Origin: Chionis minor
Taxonomy: Eukaryota; Chordata; Aves; Charadriiformes; Chionididae
Assembly: GCA_013398295.1 (NCBI GenBank)
Contig: VZSF01001203.1
Coordinates: 70,492 to 134,491 of the forward strand
Direction of reading: 5' to 3'
DNA length: 64,000 nt
Positions 11,952-24,446 of the stretch are shown here, one piece after another. The notes beneath the pieces were generated by a model, which searched no databases, was not told the origin of the DNA, and saw only the letters and a program-made list of their open reading frames with translations. Numbering within the stretch: position 1 is the stretch's first letter; each line of letters starts with the position of its first letter. The translations under genes were made by a program, and so were the position numbers.

Positions 11952-14139
11952 AAAAGACCATCAAATCAACAAGACACGATACAGCATGATACTCACGATG
12001 GGTGAGTTACCGTGGTTCAAAAGCCAACCTAAATTATAGCAGTGGGCCAAAAAATGTCTAATATTCAACTGTAGCACAATCCAGAGTTTGAGACTTTGTG
12101 GATGAGAGATTTGAGCCTTGAAGGAATGGGGCCCTTAGGAATATATGCAAAGGGCAAACAGTATTGTATGACTTGACCAGAAGAATAAATAATAAAGCAG
12201 GATAAAAGTAAAACTGAGTGGCAGATGAGTCTGAGTATTCCTGAATATTCATGAAAATATTCAATAGAAGTAGAAAGCATATCTGAGGCCCACAAAAGAT
12301 AATGTGAGAAAATATGTGCAACAGTCAATGATGCTGAATATCCTGAACTCTGTAGGACTAATGTTTAAAGGTATATTGTTAATCGGGAAGGTACAGAGAT
12401 CTGTTGATGCTCCTTTTTCATGCTGCTATCTTTCAAGATTTCTCAGACTATGTTTAAATGAGAATGATTTTTTTTTTTTTGAAAAGTAGTTTTAAAACAT
12501 GTGCCTACTGCAATATTCATCTAATAGTAAACATTTCTGTTTGTATTTAGACTCATTTTCATGTGATTCTGGTTTAAATTTACTATGCCAATAGAAGCAA
12601 TTGTAAGGAAAAAGGAATGTAATGACTTACTGCTGATACATTTGTCTATGCAGTTTTAACATGCCTTTACTTTCACTCCTCATACTTAGAAGTCTGCCAA
12701 GATTTTCAAAGACTTTTTTCAAGAGGACTTCAGCAGTCTTCCTTCCCCCCCTTTGAAAATCAAACCCCTTTGGATAAACCTTGTATAAAGCATCTAAAAA
12801 CCAGATCATAAAATTGTGATTCATGTTAGAAAACCTTTGCCCTTATAACAATCTCCTTAATGAAACTGTCATCACTGAGTCTCTGTATACCCAGATTAGG
12901 ATTCTGCATATGGAATTAACACAGAATTTAACTCAATCTCAAATTTTAATAGGAGAAAAGCTATTCTTGGGATGAAATCAAAGCTGCTATCATTGCGCAG
13001 AGCATTAATGCACATTCACAGGCCATGGAATATATGCATGAGCTAATGACTTCTCTAATCAGTGCTGTGAAATTGCCGCTACATGGGAGCATGTATCCCC
13101 AGATACAACTAGCAGGATTTGGATTTGCAAACAGAATGAAGCCTCAGGGGATGAAACATTTCAGTTCTAAAGATACTCCCTACATAGATATTCAAGGTTT
13201 AGGAGTTCATGCTTGTCCTTATTAATGTTTGAAAAATTATGTTCATACTCAGCATGAAGATATTACCTCAAATCAAATGGTATTAAATCAGTGGAAAATA
13301 GAGATTGCCATTCAAAGCCAGGATTATTTAATACTTATTTTCTATGAATTATAAGGTGGAAGATAAATCTACAAAGACGATTTTGACCAAGCACTGCAAC
13401 ATCCACTTCTGGTAGAGCAGTAACAGATAAATGCAGAAACTTTTCCCACAGCCTTTGGTGCTAAACACCTTCTGCATGCATTGATGCCAAGTCACACACA
13501 GCCACTGCAGAGCAAATTATTGGCCCTATGTACCATATTTTATTTTTTGCTCAGGAGATCTAATCACAGGATTCACAAAAACGTTTTTGTTCAGGGAGAT
13601 ACCTTAACTATCCACTGTGAAATGCTCAAAGGGACTCCTAACCCTTAGACAGAGGAAGGCACTGGATTTCTCTTGAGATTCTCAGCCATTTTTAGCACCG
13701 GACCCCCACCTAGATGGATATGTGACTATAGGACTAGATCAGTCTCTTGCAAAAAATCAAGAAGATGGACATGTCCAGTTTAACCTCCTGATTTGCGACA
13801 AGAACTTATGTCTATAATGCACCATGAGAAAATACTAAGGATAGAGCTATCTTCAGCTGTGAATGTCACTTCATCACTTCTGTGGAAGTTATACCATCTC
13901 AGGGCCTGGACTCGGTCACTTGTATTCCTTGTTATGAAAAGTATGAACAAGCAGTGTCCTACTGAAATGAAACTTGATTCTGATCTATGAAACCCCTTTT
14001 ACAAATAGTTTGAATGTTAATTGTGTTACCAGGATGTAGGGCTAAGTAATACAGGAGATCCCACCTGTTCCTTTTTACAGATATTTCAGAAATTTCACAC
14101 AAGCATGCAAGCCATTTAGTGGGGCTGAGGAGAGCTTTG

Positions 14140-14700
14140 TCAGGGCCTTGAGTGCACCAACAGGTTCTGCAGCCTCTTCCCTCCTCCAGCTTTGGCTGTG
14201 GGTGCTCAAGACCAGGTCTGGGACTGTGTGGCCGTAACCTTGGGTCCAGCTGCTGGGAAAGAGCTGTGTGAGAAAGAGCTGAGAGAAGCCTCATTGGGGC
14301 CTCCCCTGGGCTCAGGAGCTGCATTTGGGTTCAGTCCTGGCCCACCATCCTTGTCTGAGATGCACTGTAGGGGTTCCTGTGCCTGGTCTTGTGCCATGCT
14401 GACCTGCTGACTTACTTTCCTGGCTTGGCCTTGAACCTGTCTCCTCACCACGGACCTGTCTAGCAGTGAGGGTCATTGGCTGTTCCTGGTTGTGATGCCC
14501 AGAACCTACTCGGCTCCACTTGTTTAAGCACCATGGGGTGGGGCCCTTGTCCAAGAGTCTCTGCCTTGTCTGCCTTGTTGACCCTTGGCTCAAGGCTCAC
14601 CTACACTTTCAGAGCAGTGCCTCAACTGGAGATACCTGACAAGCTCTACAGGGAATCCAGGACTCCTTCTCCACTACTGAGAAATAAAATTCTTTAAAAG
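14140..14700 (+). repeat. GC-rich patch, possible decayed LTR
   Basis: Base composition changes sharply to GC-rich at about 14.14 kb and returns to AT-rich at about 14.70 kb. Just before the right edge is an AATAAA-type signal (GAGAAATAAAATTC at about 14680), which would fit the polyadenylation region of a plus-strand LTR. No clear TG...CA termini, primer-binding site or retroviral frame was found, and the sequence does not match the other LTRs in this window. The short frames across it on both strands carry no domain. It could equally be an isolated GC-rich unique segment. Confidence 0.25.
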
Positions 14701-15810
14701 CTCTCATCATTCACCCAGAATTACTACTTGGTAGTATTTCTGAAGTGTTAAGTTCTAAATTAACAACAACATAGATGTGCTTTAATAATTTGAATATTCA
14801 ATACCAATTTCCAAGTCTATTACTGTCAGCAGCTTAAACCAGAAGAAGGGCAAGTACAATTTACTTTTCATTTAGACTTGTTCAAAGGCACTTTGACCTC
14901 TATGATTGTTATCATAGCTTAAATGTTTCTGTTACAAAACAGAATCTATGCAGAAATGTGTAAATACTAAACAGTGCTATCATGAAAAGGTGATAATTAA
15001 ATCTGATCTCTGCTTTCTTTTTATATTCTTCCCAAGACATAAAAAGAACGAAGACACAGAGTAGTCTTGATATGTTTTAATGAAGTGTGATAGTATGTGC
15101 TAGTTAGTTTGCAAATTCAGTTTGCAACATTGTTCTTGTCATGTGTAACCTTTATTTATTTTGAACACTGCCTTGTCTTGTTCTGTGATGTCTTTTTGCT
15201 TTCATTAACCAACAATAGGTCCTGAAACTGAAATTTCAGTATATTTTTTTAAAGATGAACGTACAAAATTCTATATCTTGCGTTTAAAGAAATAAAAGCA
15301 GAGCTACATTTTAGCAAATTGCAGGCCTGGACCTTTATCCAAAAGAATACAAATAACATGTAAAACATGAAACTAAGCATTTTCAAAAGTCAAATTTTAT
15401 TCTGTATGTTAGGAATCAACATAGTCTTTAATAACAGGTAGTAAATTACTTCCATTTGCCTTCTGAGGACAAACATTTTTACTGAAATTGTATTAGTCTC
15501 CTCCGTTTGAATTAGGTATGAATTTTAAAAATCAAGTAAGTTATTATTCAGTGTATAAAACAAAAACAATCAATAGATATCTGTCTGCTGGCATGCATTT
15601 GTTTTCAAAGAGGTATTTGTCTTTTCCTGTATCAGAGTTGAATACTTCTTCAGCACAACATAATACCTCAGAATGATTGTCTCGGTAGTAATACGAATGA
15701 ATTGAGATCAATTAGCAACAAGTTTGCTGAATCTGGCAGTTAAATTACCTCACGAATCCACAGTTAATATTGACAGAGTTGCATTAATTTCAGTTGTGAC
15801 ACGATGAAGG

Positions 15811-15992
15811 CAGTGTGCGCAGGTGGCCAAGAAGGCCAACATCATCCTGGCTTGTATCAGAAATAGTGTGGCCAGCAGCACTAGTGAATTGATCATCCCC
15901 CTGTACTCGGCACTGGTGAGGCCCCACCTCAAACACTGTGTACAGTTTTGGTCCCCTCACTACAAGAAAGACACTGAGATTCTGGAGTGTTC
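15811..15992 (+). mobile_element. Internal CR1 LINE fragment
   Basis: About 180 bp of CR1 ORF2 in the plus orientation, translating in one frame through [19 protein letters not shown] and [16 protein letters not shown]. The same protein region lies in the CR1 copies at 9.3 kb and 61.0 kb. Similarity begins at CAGTGTGCGCAGGTGG and stops within the segment that encodes ILE(R)VQRR. The copy therefore lacks both its 5' part and the whole 3' end with the terminal octamers. Loss of the 3' end is not explained by normal 5' truncation and implies a later deletion or rearrangement. Confidence 0.9.
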
Positions 15993-17920
15993 TGAACAGT
16001 TTGGAAAGTGAAGGTAAGGAGTTTAACTGAATCATATTTGATAAAATTTGCAAGAGCAGAGAGAGATTATTCTGTTCGGCAAGAGAGAGAACCCACCATT
16101 TTTGCAATGTATGATAGTAGGTAATTTCTGATCTGTATTCACTCCAGTTTGGAGCTATTGCTGAAATGAAAATTACAATGGCTTTGGATAACTCAGTAAA
16201 ATTTCATTTTTTGTCTTTTTATCTTTTACACACTCCTATGTCTCAATATGGTGCATTAATAGAGAATATCTTTAAAATATTTATGATGAGGATCTGTTAT
16301 GTGCAAGGATATGAGGAAGCAGAGGAGGACTTAAAAGAGGGTGCTTTCCTGTGCCTGTTTCTAACATGCTGAGAAGAGTCTAGTCAGAACTAAATGGCTC
16401 CACCGTGACTCAGCTGAAAACAGCAAGAGGTGAAAAGTGGAAGATTGCAACTGAGTGAAGGTATCTTAAAAACACATGACAAAGTGTTTGTAATTAATGC
16501 AAAATCCAAGATTACTTGCTAATTGTGTTAGGTTGTGATAGGATGTTGAAACCAACAACTCAAGCATTAGCAGGTGGATTTGATTTTATTCTGGTGTAGT
16601 GTTTAGTTGTATATAATGCTGTCTTATGGCCAGATAGTCTATTACAAAGATGACAGGAATAAAATGATTAGCTGGACAAGTGGGGATTGCTAAAAGGTTT
16701 GGTTGGGTATAAAATGAGAGAGACTTAATAGCAACTTGTAGTTGCAATTCCTTAACCTGCAGTGTTTTTTCTTCTAAAGCTAACTCCAAACATTATCCCA
16801 CAAGCTTCTTTCACCGGTTGTGAAGGTGCTTTGAGTGAACTGATCTCTTCTACTTGTTCATGTGCTCAGGGAATGCATTTTTTCCAATAGTTAAGGTATG
16901 ATATATCTTAACTTTTCTGACATTCATAGAGGCTATGTCAAGACCATACAAGACATACTAGGTAAGCCGACTAGACTATTTAATTGTTCACTCTTCTTAA
17001 GTAGCATTCCAGTAAATAAGATTTCTAGTCATCTTGTTCCTATCTGATGTTATCATATAACAAGTAAATAAGAATGATTAAGAGTTTTTAAGTAGAGACA
17101 AAATTATAAATTTATCTCAATTTGATTTTGATCATAGAGAGCCGAAGAAAAGAAACTCCACATTTGTCAATAAACAGACACAAAATAACAAGGTCAATGT
17201 ACTAGTGTAAGAATTGGGGTCCACAGACTGAAGAAATCTGTGGGTAAAAAAACAAAACAACAACAGAACTGCAGTTCAGTCTTTTTAGAAACTGAAAACT
17301 GGGGTTGATACTGAAATAAGAAACAGCTTTCTAAAACAGTGGGGATAATGATTTTACTCATTAGAGCATAATGAAACAAAGCTTGAATTGTAGGTGTAAC
17401 ACAATAAAACAGAAGCACAATTTTTCCTTGGCAGAATCTCTAGATGATGTTGCAATAAATGTAAAAGGAATAGAGGTGATAACCAGCTATGCTAGTGCTG
17501 TAATGTGTAGGATAGCGCTTTAATTTGTGAAGCAATGATCATAAATTAATCAACCTGGAGCAGAAGTTTGTTGGAACATAGGACTCTCTGGGTAATCAAC
17601 AACAAATGGTGAGTCTGATTTTCTTTTATTGCCTGAATATTTCTTCCATCTGTGGACCATAATATAAATTTCTGAAACATACCATCAACTCAGATTCTCT
17701 GCAAAATGTTTAGCACTGAAAGTTCTTGAAAAGTCATAAAAATGTAAATCCTTATGCTAAATCAAAATCCCCAATCAGCCTATATTAATACAAACTTTAT
17801 GAAATAAACTGACATGAACAAAAAAAAAATTGAAAAATATGCATTAGATATGGAGAAATACAGTGAATCCTAGCTGCTAAACTGCTAGATCATCTAAAGT
17901 CTTCGTATATGAACAGCAGT
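15993..17920. other. Unique AT-rich non-coding DNA
   Basis: Nothing gene-like or repetitive was recognised. The frames present are short and on both strands. Confidence 0.6.
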
Positions 17921-18932
17921 GCCGCTCTGTCACTCGCCCTCAGCTCCGCAGGGGAGAGAAAATATAACAAAAAGCTTGGGGGTCGAGATAAGGACAGGGA
18001 GATCACTCAGCAATTACCATCACAGGTAAAGCAGACTTGATTTGGGGAAAAAAAAAAATTATTAACAAATCAGAGTAGGATAATGAGAATTAAAATCAAA
18101 TCTTAAAAACACCTTTTCCCCACCCTTCCCTTCTCCCCAGGTTCAACTTCACTCTCTCCTCCCCCTGAGCGGTGCAGGGGGACAGGGAATGGAAGTTGTG
18201 GTCAGTTCATCACATGTTGTCTCTGTTGCTCCTTCCTCCTCACACTCTTCCCCTGCTCCAGCGTGGGGTCCCTCGCACGGGAGAGAGTCCTTCAGGAACT
18301 TCTCCAAAGTGAGTCCTTCACATGGAGCACAGTTCTTCACAAACTGCTCCAGTGTATCAGTTTGTAGACTGCAACCTTTCCATGAGTTGCAGTCTTTCAG
18401 GAACAGACTGATCCACTGCGGGTCACCCATGAGGTCACAGGTCCTGACAGCAAACCTGCCCCAGAATGAGCTTTCCGTGGGGTTGCAGACTCCTTCAGGC
18501 TGCAACCTTCTTTGGCAGAGGGTCCTCCATGGGCTGCAGGTGGATATCTGCTCCACCATTAATCTCCATGGGCTGTAGGGGGACAGCCTGCCTGTGGTCT
18601 TCACCACAGTCTGCAGGGGAATCTCTGCTCTGGCACCTGGAGCACCTCCTCCCCTTCCTTCTTCACTGATTTTGGTGTTTGCAGACTTGTTTCTCGTACA
18701 TATTCTCACTCCTCTCTTCAGCTGCAGTTGCCCAGTTTTCCTTCTCCCCTGCTTCTTAATTATGTTATCCCAGAGGTGCTACCACTGTCACTGATTTGCT
18801 TGGCTTTGGACAGTGGCAGGTCAGTCTTGGAGCCAGCTGTCATTGGCTCTATCGAACATAGGTGCAGCTTCTCACAGAAGCCACCCCTGTAGTCCCCCCA
18901 CTACCAAAACCTTGCCACGCAAACCCAATACA
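17921..18932 (-). repeat. ERVL-type LTR, 3' end truncated
   Basis: This is a retroviral LTR read on the minus strand. Its 5' terminus is at 18932, where the minus strand begins TGTATTGGGTTTGCGTGG. The body aligns along nearly its whole length with the LTR at 35.69-36.74 kb, including the CATGGGCTGCAGGTGGATAT-type segment and the region around the likely core promoter. About 45 bp corresponding to the LTR 3' terminus (the CCACCACA end) are absent; similarity begins only at 17921. A short module of roughly 45 bp recurs inside (about 18257, 18302 and 18346). No gag, pol or env remnant lies beside it. Family assignment rests on recognition of the terminal sequence and is not verified. Confidence 0.8.
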
Positions 18933-19606
18933 ACTGTTTTACCTCGGCAGGAGAATAACTGCCATTCAAGAAAATGCCTGTATTTAACACCTGACTAAAA
19001 TGATGGGCCAGCCCTTCCTAACATATCTGCGATGCAATCGCTTACTACATAAACTGGAAGTCCAAAAAAACCACTTTGGTGTAGTTTTCCAACAATGAGT
19101 TGCAAATAGGCCAAAACACAACCTAGCAACACATCTTCCTCATAACTTGGTGAGGTGTCCTATAAATCATGGCCCACCTTCCCAGTATTTCCCTCAGTAT
19201 AGTAATCTTGAACACAGAGGTTTATGTTCCTGAGGTAAACTCAATGTCCACCTTAAATTTGTAATTAATGATGTAAACCAATAAAAATTGTTCATTGATA
19301 TTTATATGAACACCAGATATTAAATACCTGATGAATCTAACTACCAGCTAAAGTATTTGGGAGTTATAGCGTGGCATTTGCTCTGTCTATGTGCGGCATC
19401 CAACTACAATAGCTAGTTAGGGAGCCTAGTTCCTTCCATTGGAGAAAGGTAGATGCTTCCAGAGGCACTTGGGAGCATCTAAATTTAGATGCACAAAGGT
19501 AAATCCTGTGATTATTTACCTGCACCCTGCAGTGTCAAATACAGAAGAAGACCACTTGTTTATTTTTTAATATCTGTTTTGCTGGAGGACACTGTTTTAT
19601 AAACAT

Positions 19607-19622
19607 GGCCAGCAGAGGGAAG
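19607..19622 (+). promoter_or_regulatory. CTCF-like motif
   Basis: The sequence GGCCAGCAGAGGGAAG fits the CTCF core CCASYAGRKGGC at all but its last position. It lies in unique sequence outside the LTRs and CR1 copies. Single motif matches are common by chance, so binding is only a possibility. Confidence 0.35.
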
Positions 19623-20848
19623 TAGCTGTCTACGTTTTGAACTCGTGGCCTCTGACCAAGTTGGGCTACCCGGAGCTCATGCTTTTAGGAAAAGTGCTGC
19701 ACTGCTGAAGTGAAATTAGTTTAAGAAAACAAGCTGAGCAAGCTTCGGTGGTGTTTACCTATGCTCTGCAGTGGGGCACTTTGGAAACAGGTCATCGGCT
19801 GTATTATTTTAGGTTCATATGTTCCATCTGTAAAATGCCACAAAATAGGATGGTGAAAATACTTTCTAGAGGGGAAAAAAGAAGGTTATAAAGTCAAATA
19901 ATAAACCTGATGGCTACCTTGTGTTTTGAGCAGCTCACCTAAATAGCTGCATGAAATGACGAGGGGAAAAAAAAGAAGCATCTGGCTTGTGCCACGGCAT
20001 TTCTTTGGGTAGGAGAGATGCTGAAAGACAGTAACAGAGGAGAAGGCAAAACTTCCTCAGACTGAGGCGATACTGAGGTGATACGTTCATGTGGTTGTGT
20101 CTTCTTAGCCTTGGCCGTGGCATTTGCCTTTCTCAGGCAAGCTGGGCATGAGCTTCAAGGGCTGTCTGCAGAGTCCTGTTTGAAGGAATGGAAACTTTGC
20201 TGTTCCTTGGGTTTGGCGGAGTAAGGCCTCTCCTCCTCTCACCACTGGCACTACATGGAAGCACTGCTCATAAGACTGGGACCCAGTTAGGTTTGGCACT
20301 ACAAGGGCATAGAGACAGAATATAAAATGGAAACAGCTCCTTGATAGGTAGATGGGTGTCAACAAAACAGTGCTGATGACAGGAGATGGTGGAGGCAATC
20401 CCTCAGCCTGCTTTCAACGTTTCCAGGAGAATCAGAGTAAAGGCAAATTTCAGCAACTGAGATAAAGGAGGGCACAGAAGTAGTACTGCCGATATAGGAG
20501 GCTCTTCACACTGCAAATTTGTCATGTCAGTGTTTGTAGAGTCTTAAGAAAGATGTTATGTGGATTTTAATTGGAGCTTTTCTTTACCTCTTCTCCTAGC
20601 TCACTGTTCACCTCCAAACAAAAGGGGAAGTAGATGGAATTTGGCCAGAATATTATCTCTAACTTGACAAATGTTTTTCCAAGACTCCTAATTGCTATTT
20701 TGAAATGACAGTCAGGCTACCAAATAACCTTTTAACCACAGCTCCATTTTTAGTTTTAACAGTCACTCAGAAGGGAGGGCACTGCTTATTGAACAGCCAG
20801 GTTTTGTTCCTGCTGCAAGTTAGCAGGAAACCCGCTGCCATGACCCAT

Positions 20849-20892
20849 GTCTGCTTGCTTGGGCTTAGTTGTCTGCTTGCTTGGGCTTAGTT
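20849..20892. repeat. Perfect 22-bp tandem duplication
   Basis: The 22 bp at 20849-20870 are repeated without change at 20871-20892. Perfect identity means a recent slippage-type duplication, which could be polymorphic in the population. Confidence 0.95.
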
Positions 20893-23800
20893 CTAGCGTT
20901 GCATGTGATTTGAGGTTAGAAAACATTTGAATGGCTGGAGTTTACAGAGGGATGCTCCTTGCTTCCATACACACAGCAATATCCTATGATTGGAAGTCAG
21001 CTGCCAAAAGCAGGCACTGATCACCAGCAAGGAGTGGTGGAGAATTACAGATTCTTCCTATACCTTGACTGATCGTAAATTAATCCTTTTTCTGTTCTTG
21101 AAGAGGTAAAAAAGGGCAGTATTGTAGTGCCATATTTGCCACCCACAGCCGATCTTTTCTTCAGGATCAAAATGTTTACTTCCAGTAAAGATTCCTAAAA
21201 ATTACATGGAGTCTGTACTGGTGACCTTTCCTTATCGCCATGTAATTGCAACATTATCTTCCTCTGTGAGCCCCGCACTTCCTTGCATCAAAGGCATGGA
21301 GCCTTCTCTTGCACATAACTTGAAGGAGAGTGATATTTAACAATCCCATGCCTACATGAACAATTAACAAGTCTTTAGGATACGGTCAAGTTATGAACTA
21401 TGTTTTTGAAGCCTCAGTTCTTCAAAAGGGACCAGCAGCAAACTGAGGCTTAAATTGTCACTCATCAGATAGATAATGACACTTTGGCAAGACTCTGTCA
21501 TTTGATCACTAGTCCTTGTATTAGTTCTGTTAAGTACTTCTATGGCCAAGTGTCAGGTTTAGCAAACACTGTGTAATTTAAATCTTCCAAGTAGATTGTA
21601 GAGGAATGCAAACCGACTAATCAGTGCTAGGGAGAATAAGGAGAAAAAAAACGTGACAGTGTTGGATTTCAGCCACGTATTACTATCACTAACACTGTCT
21701 TTGTTCTGTAGATGAGGGTTATTTACACAGTCTGTATCTGAAAACTGGGTTGTGATGGTTTATCACAGCTAGATCTAACTGTTCAATTTCTTTTGCTCGA
21801 ATGTGTGCTTTTCCATCTTCAGAGCTGGTTTGCAGCAGTTTCAAATGCTTCACTACGCCTCTGATTTATGGAGAGTTTTACTAGGTCACAAAGGAGGCCA
21901 TGTCTCAGGGAAAAGGACCATCAGAGAAGACGAGAGCCAAAGATAGGAGATTAATAGATAAGAGCTTCTAAAGTGGTCCTCTCTGTGTTTCAGAGAGAAG
22001 TCAGGGTATCTACCTTAGAGTAATTTATCTCTTCTGTTTGTGGTTTGAACAAAGCCTTTTCACAAAACTATACCTAAGGTGGTATAACCAATCCAGACCT
22101 ACATGAGTTTGGGCACTGCACCTGAGGGAACTGCAGCAAAATCAGTGTGTGTATCTGCACACAGAGGAATGCATGAACAGCCATAATTGAAGACATCAGG
22201 GAAAAAAATACAGACCATTTAAGTAGTCAGGGATAACTGACAACAAAGGATTCTGAGCTACTGGCACTTGTTTGCCTCGGTACAGTCATGGTCCAAAATT
22301 TTGCTGCCAGTGCAAACAGGAGCATTACACAAACTGATCTCTCCCTGCTGTGTACCTGCACAGCATTACCTTTGTCATGGACAATGATTTTAATCATCAT
22401 ACTAGAGACTAGAAACAGTCTCCAGCGTTCCTGCCCGTAAGAAATCTCCTTCCTAGGAAGAAAAAGCCATCACATCTAGGTGGATTGATTATTTTTCCCC
22501 ACCAAATTCAGCCAGGTAAATTAATATAGCACAGATTTCTCCAATGTCTTTAACCAAAAATATTTCACAATTGAAAAATCGTATTTTAGAATTTGCATGA
22601 AGCCCTAGTGACTGCAAATCTTCCATTCATGTTTGAGACTATACACAATCTATACTCTATTTTCTAGAAAGAAATATTTTCACTAAAACAAAATACAGAG
22701 TGTGGACAATAGCTTTTGTTCTTTTAGCCCATGCCAAACATGAAACCATAAGTCATATCCCAGCTGGTTGCCTCAGAGGTGAAATGTCAGAAGTTTTCTT
22801 TGTGAGAAGCCCTATGACAGAGTGCAGCTGGTGTGTGGAATCACCAGAGAGCCGAACTTCACACAAGTGACCTTACCGGAACAGAAGAGAGAGAAACAAC
22901 TTTCATCTGAAGCAAATCTCATGCTAGGAAAATGGTTATCGATTCTGAAGACACTGTATCAAACATACTATTATTTTCTCCTGACTTCTTTAAAAATTTC
23001 CCTGCTGTGAGCGTTACTGGGCAATTGCTAGACAGCTGACAGGCTCCATCAGTAAATATATGTTCAAAAAGATTGTTCCCCTCTATTTTAAGTGCTGTTT
23101 CTGTTACTGAGATTCATAGCTTCTACTTCATTGAACTAGTTTGGAGAAGCATTTCGGTTTTGAAATGGAATTAATGAAGGTGCTCTTTTCAGGGAGAACT
23201 GGGGCATTCATGTACAGGCAGTACATGAGTTGGTCTGCAGCCCTGGGCACTGTGTTATCCAGGACACAGAGATTCGCACAGCAAAGGAAGAGACCCATCT
23301 AATCAGGTTCTGGAAGCTGAATCTGACACCATTAACGTCCAGGGGAAAAGTACTTGGTTTCATTGTCTCTTTCCCTACTTCAGTAGTTAGACCCTGCTAC
23401 AAGTTGGGATAACATGGTGTTTTCTGCATCTTATACATTCTGGACAAAAAAGGTTTAAGAAGAGAGGGCAGGAAGCTGTATTTCAGAGTTCTTTCAGGGT
23501 CTGGGAAACAGTCCAGGTACATGCACCTTGAAATCTGCTCTTTTATATAACAAAGAGAAAGAACATCTCCCGTATTATACTTTCTTTCAGTAATCCAGAA
23601 GTTTTCTACAATGTGTATCTGTGCTACAAAGAACAGCTCATCTCTGAAACAAAAGACAGTCTTTGTACTTTGCCTTTGTTACTAAATCTATCCATGTAAC
23701 TTCCTTTCATATACACTTGTATCATAAGGGGATGGGGGGCTTTGCAGACCTGGATTTACTTCTGCCTTTGCAAACAGTTTACTAGAGATGAGATCATAGG

Positions 23801-24341
23801 GTTTGTCTGGGCCGCTGCAAGCAGAGACAGTATTTTTTTACTTCAGTCATGCAGTGTCAGTGACAGGCATTGGCAGCCAGCAGTGTGGAGGAAGTTCATC
23901 CTAAATTACAGCTTACACCATTTCTCTGATGTGTAGCACTCCTCTCTGGCATTTCATAGATGCATATTTATTGCTACCTGAGTCTTCAGTGCTTTTCTAA
24001 GCCTAGATCTTAAGAATGAAGCCCTGCTAAGTTTGGAAATGCCAGTCTACATGTCTGACAAGGTCAGACTTTGTATGTCTGGAGATGGAAACCATGCTGC
24101 TGCTGCTGCAAGAAGCTGTCCCGCCCGAGACCACACATCCCTGTTGACTCCTTTGTGTTAGCATTAATGATGGTGCTGCCATGTGGTGAGCTGGACCAGG
24201 TCACTGGTAAGGCTAAAAAGGACCTGGAGAGGAAAGCGAGCTGATTCGTTGTCTCTGCAGCCAGGCAGTGGTGCAGCTGGGGTGAAGAGGTGCAGAAACA
24301 CAAAACAGAAGAGGGAGAGGAAAGATGTCAGTTGCTGACAT

Positions 24342-24446
24342 CTGAGTCTCAATATGTGTGTCTGTAGCTCACATGTGTCTCATGTAGCTCACGTGTCTCA
24401 ACATGTGTTTGTGACCCTGAGTCTCAACATGTGTGTCTGTAGCTCA
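24342..24446. repeat. Imperfect tandem repeat, period 75 bp
   Basis: A 30-bp segment beginning CTGAGTCTCAA at 24342-24371 recurs with one clear change at 24417-24446. The sequence between is itself made of shuffled pieces of the same motif (GTAGCTCACATGTGTCTC, GTAGCTCACGTGTCTCAAC). This is a small minisatellite with internal higher-order structure. Confidence 0.85.

Larger units (their letters stand above)
10921..15810. other. Unique AT-rich non-coding DNA with a GC-richer patch
   Basis: No gene is recognised. The stretch contains a perfect 13-bp hairpin at 11918-11951 and a GC-richer patch at about 14.14-14.70 kb, listed separately. The remaining sequence is AT-rich with short chance frames on both strands. 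Confidence 0.6.

Noticed and set aside
18149..18709. 186-codon minus-strand frame and partner plus-strand frames at 18.2-18.7 kb
   Set aside because: They lie wholly inside the LTR, and similar frames recur in the second LTR in several phases. The GC-rich repeated modules keep frames open; no retroviral protein is encoded.
23208..23228. 8-bp arm hairpin TCATGTAC...GTACATGA
   Set aside because: Perfect 8-bp arms with a 5-nt spacer are expected several times in 64 kb by chance.
24089..24110. CTG triplet run
   Set aside because: Only about four units, with no coding context; not an expandable repeat of note.
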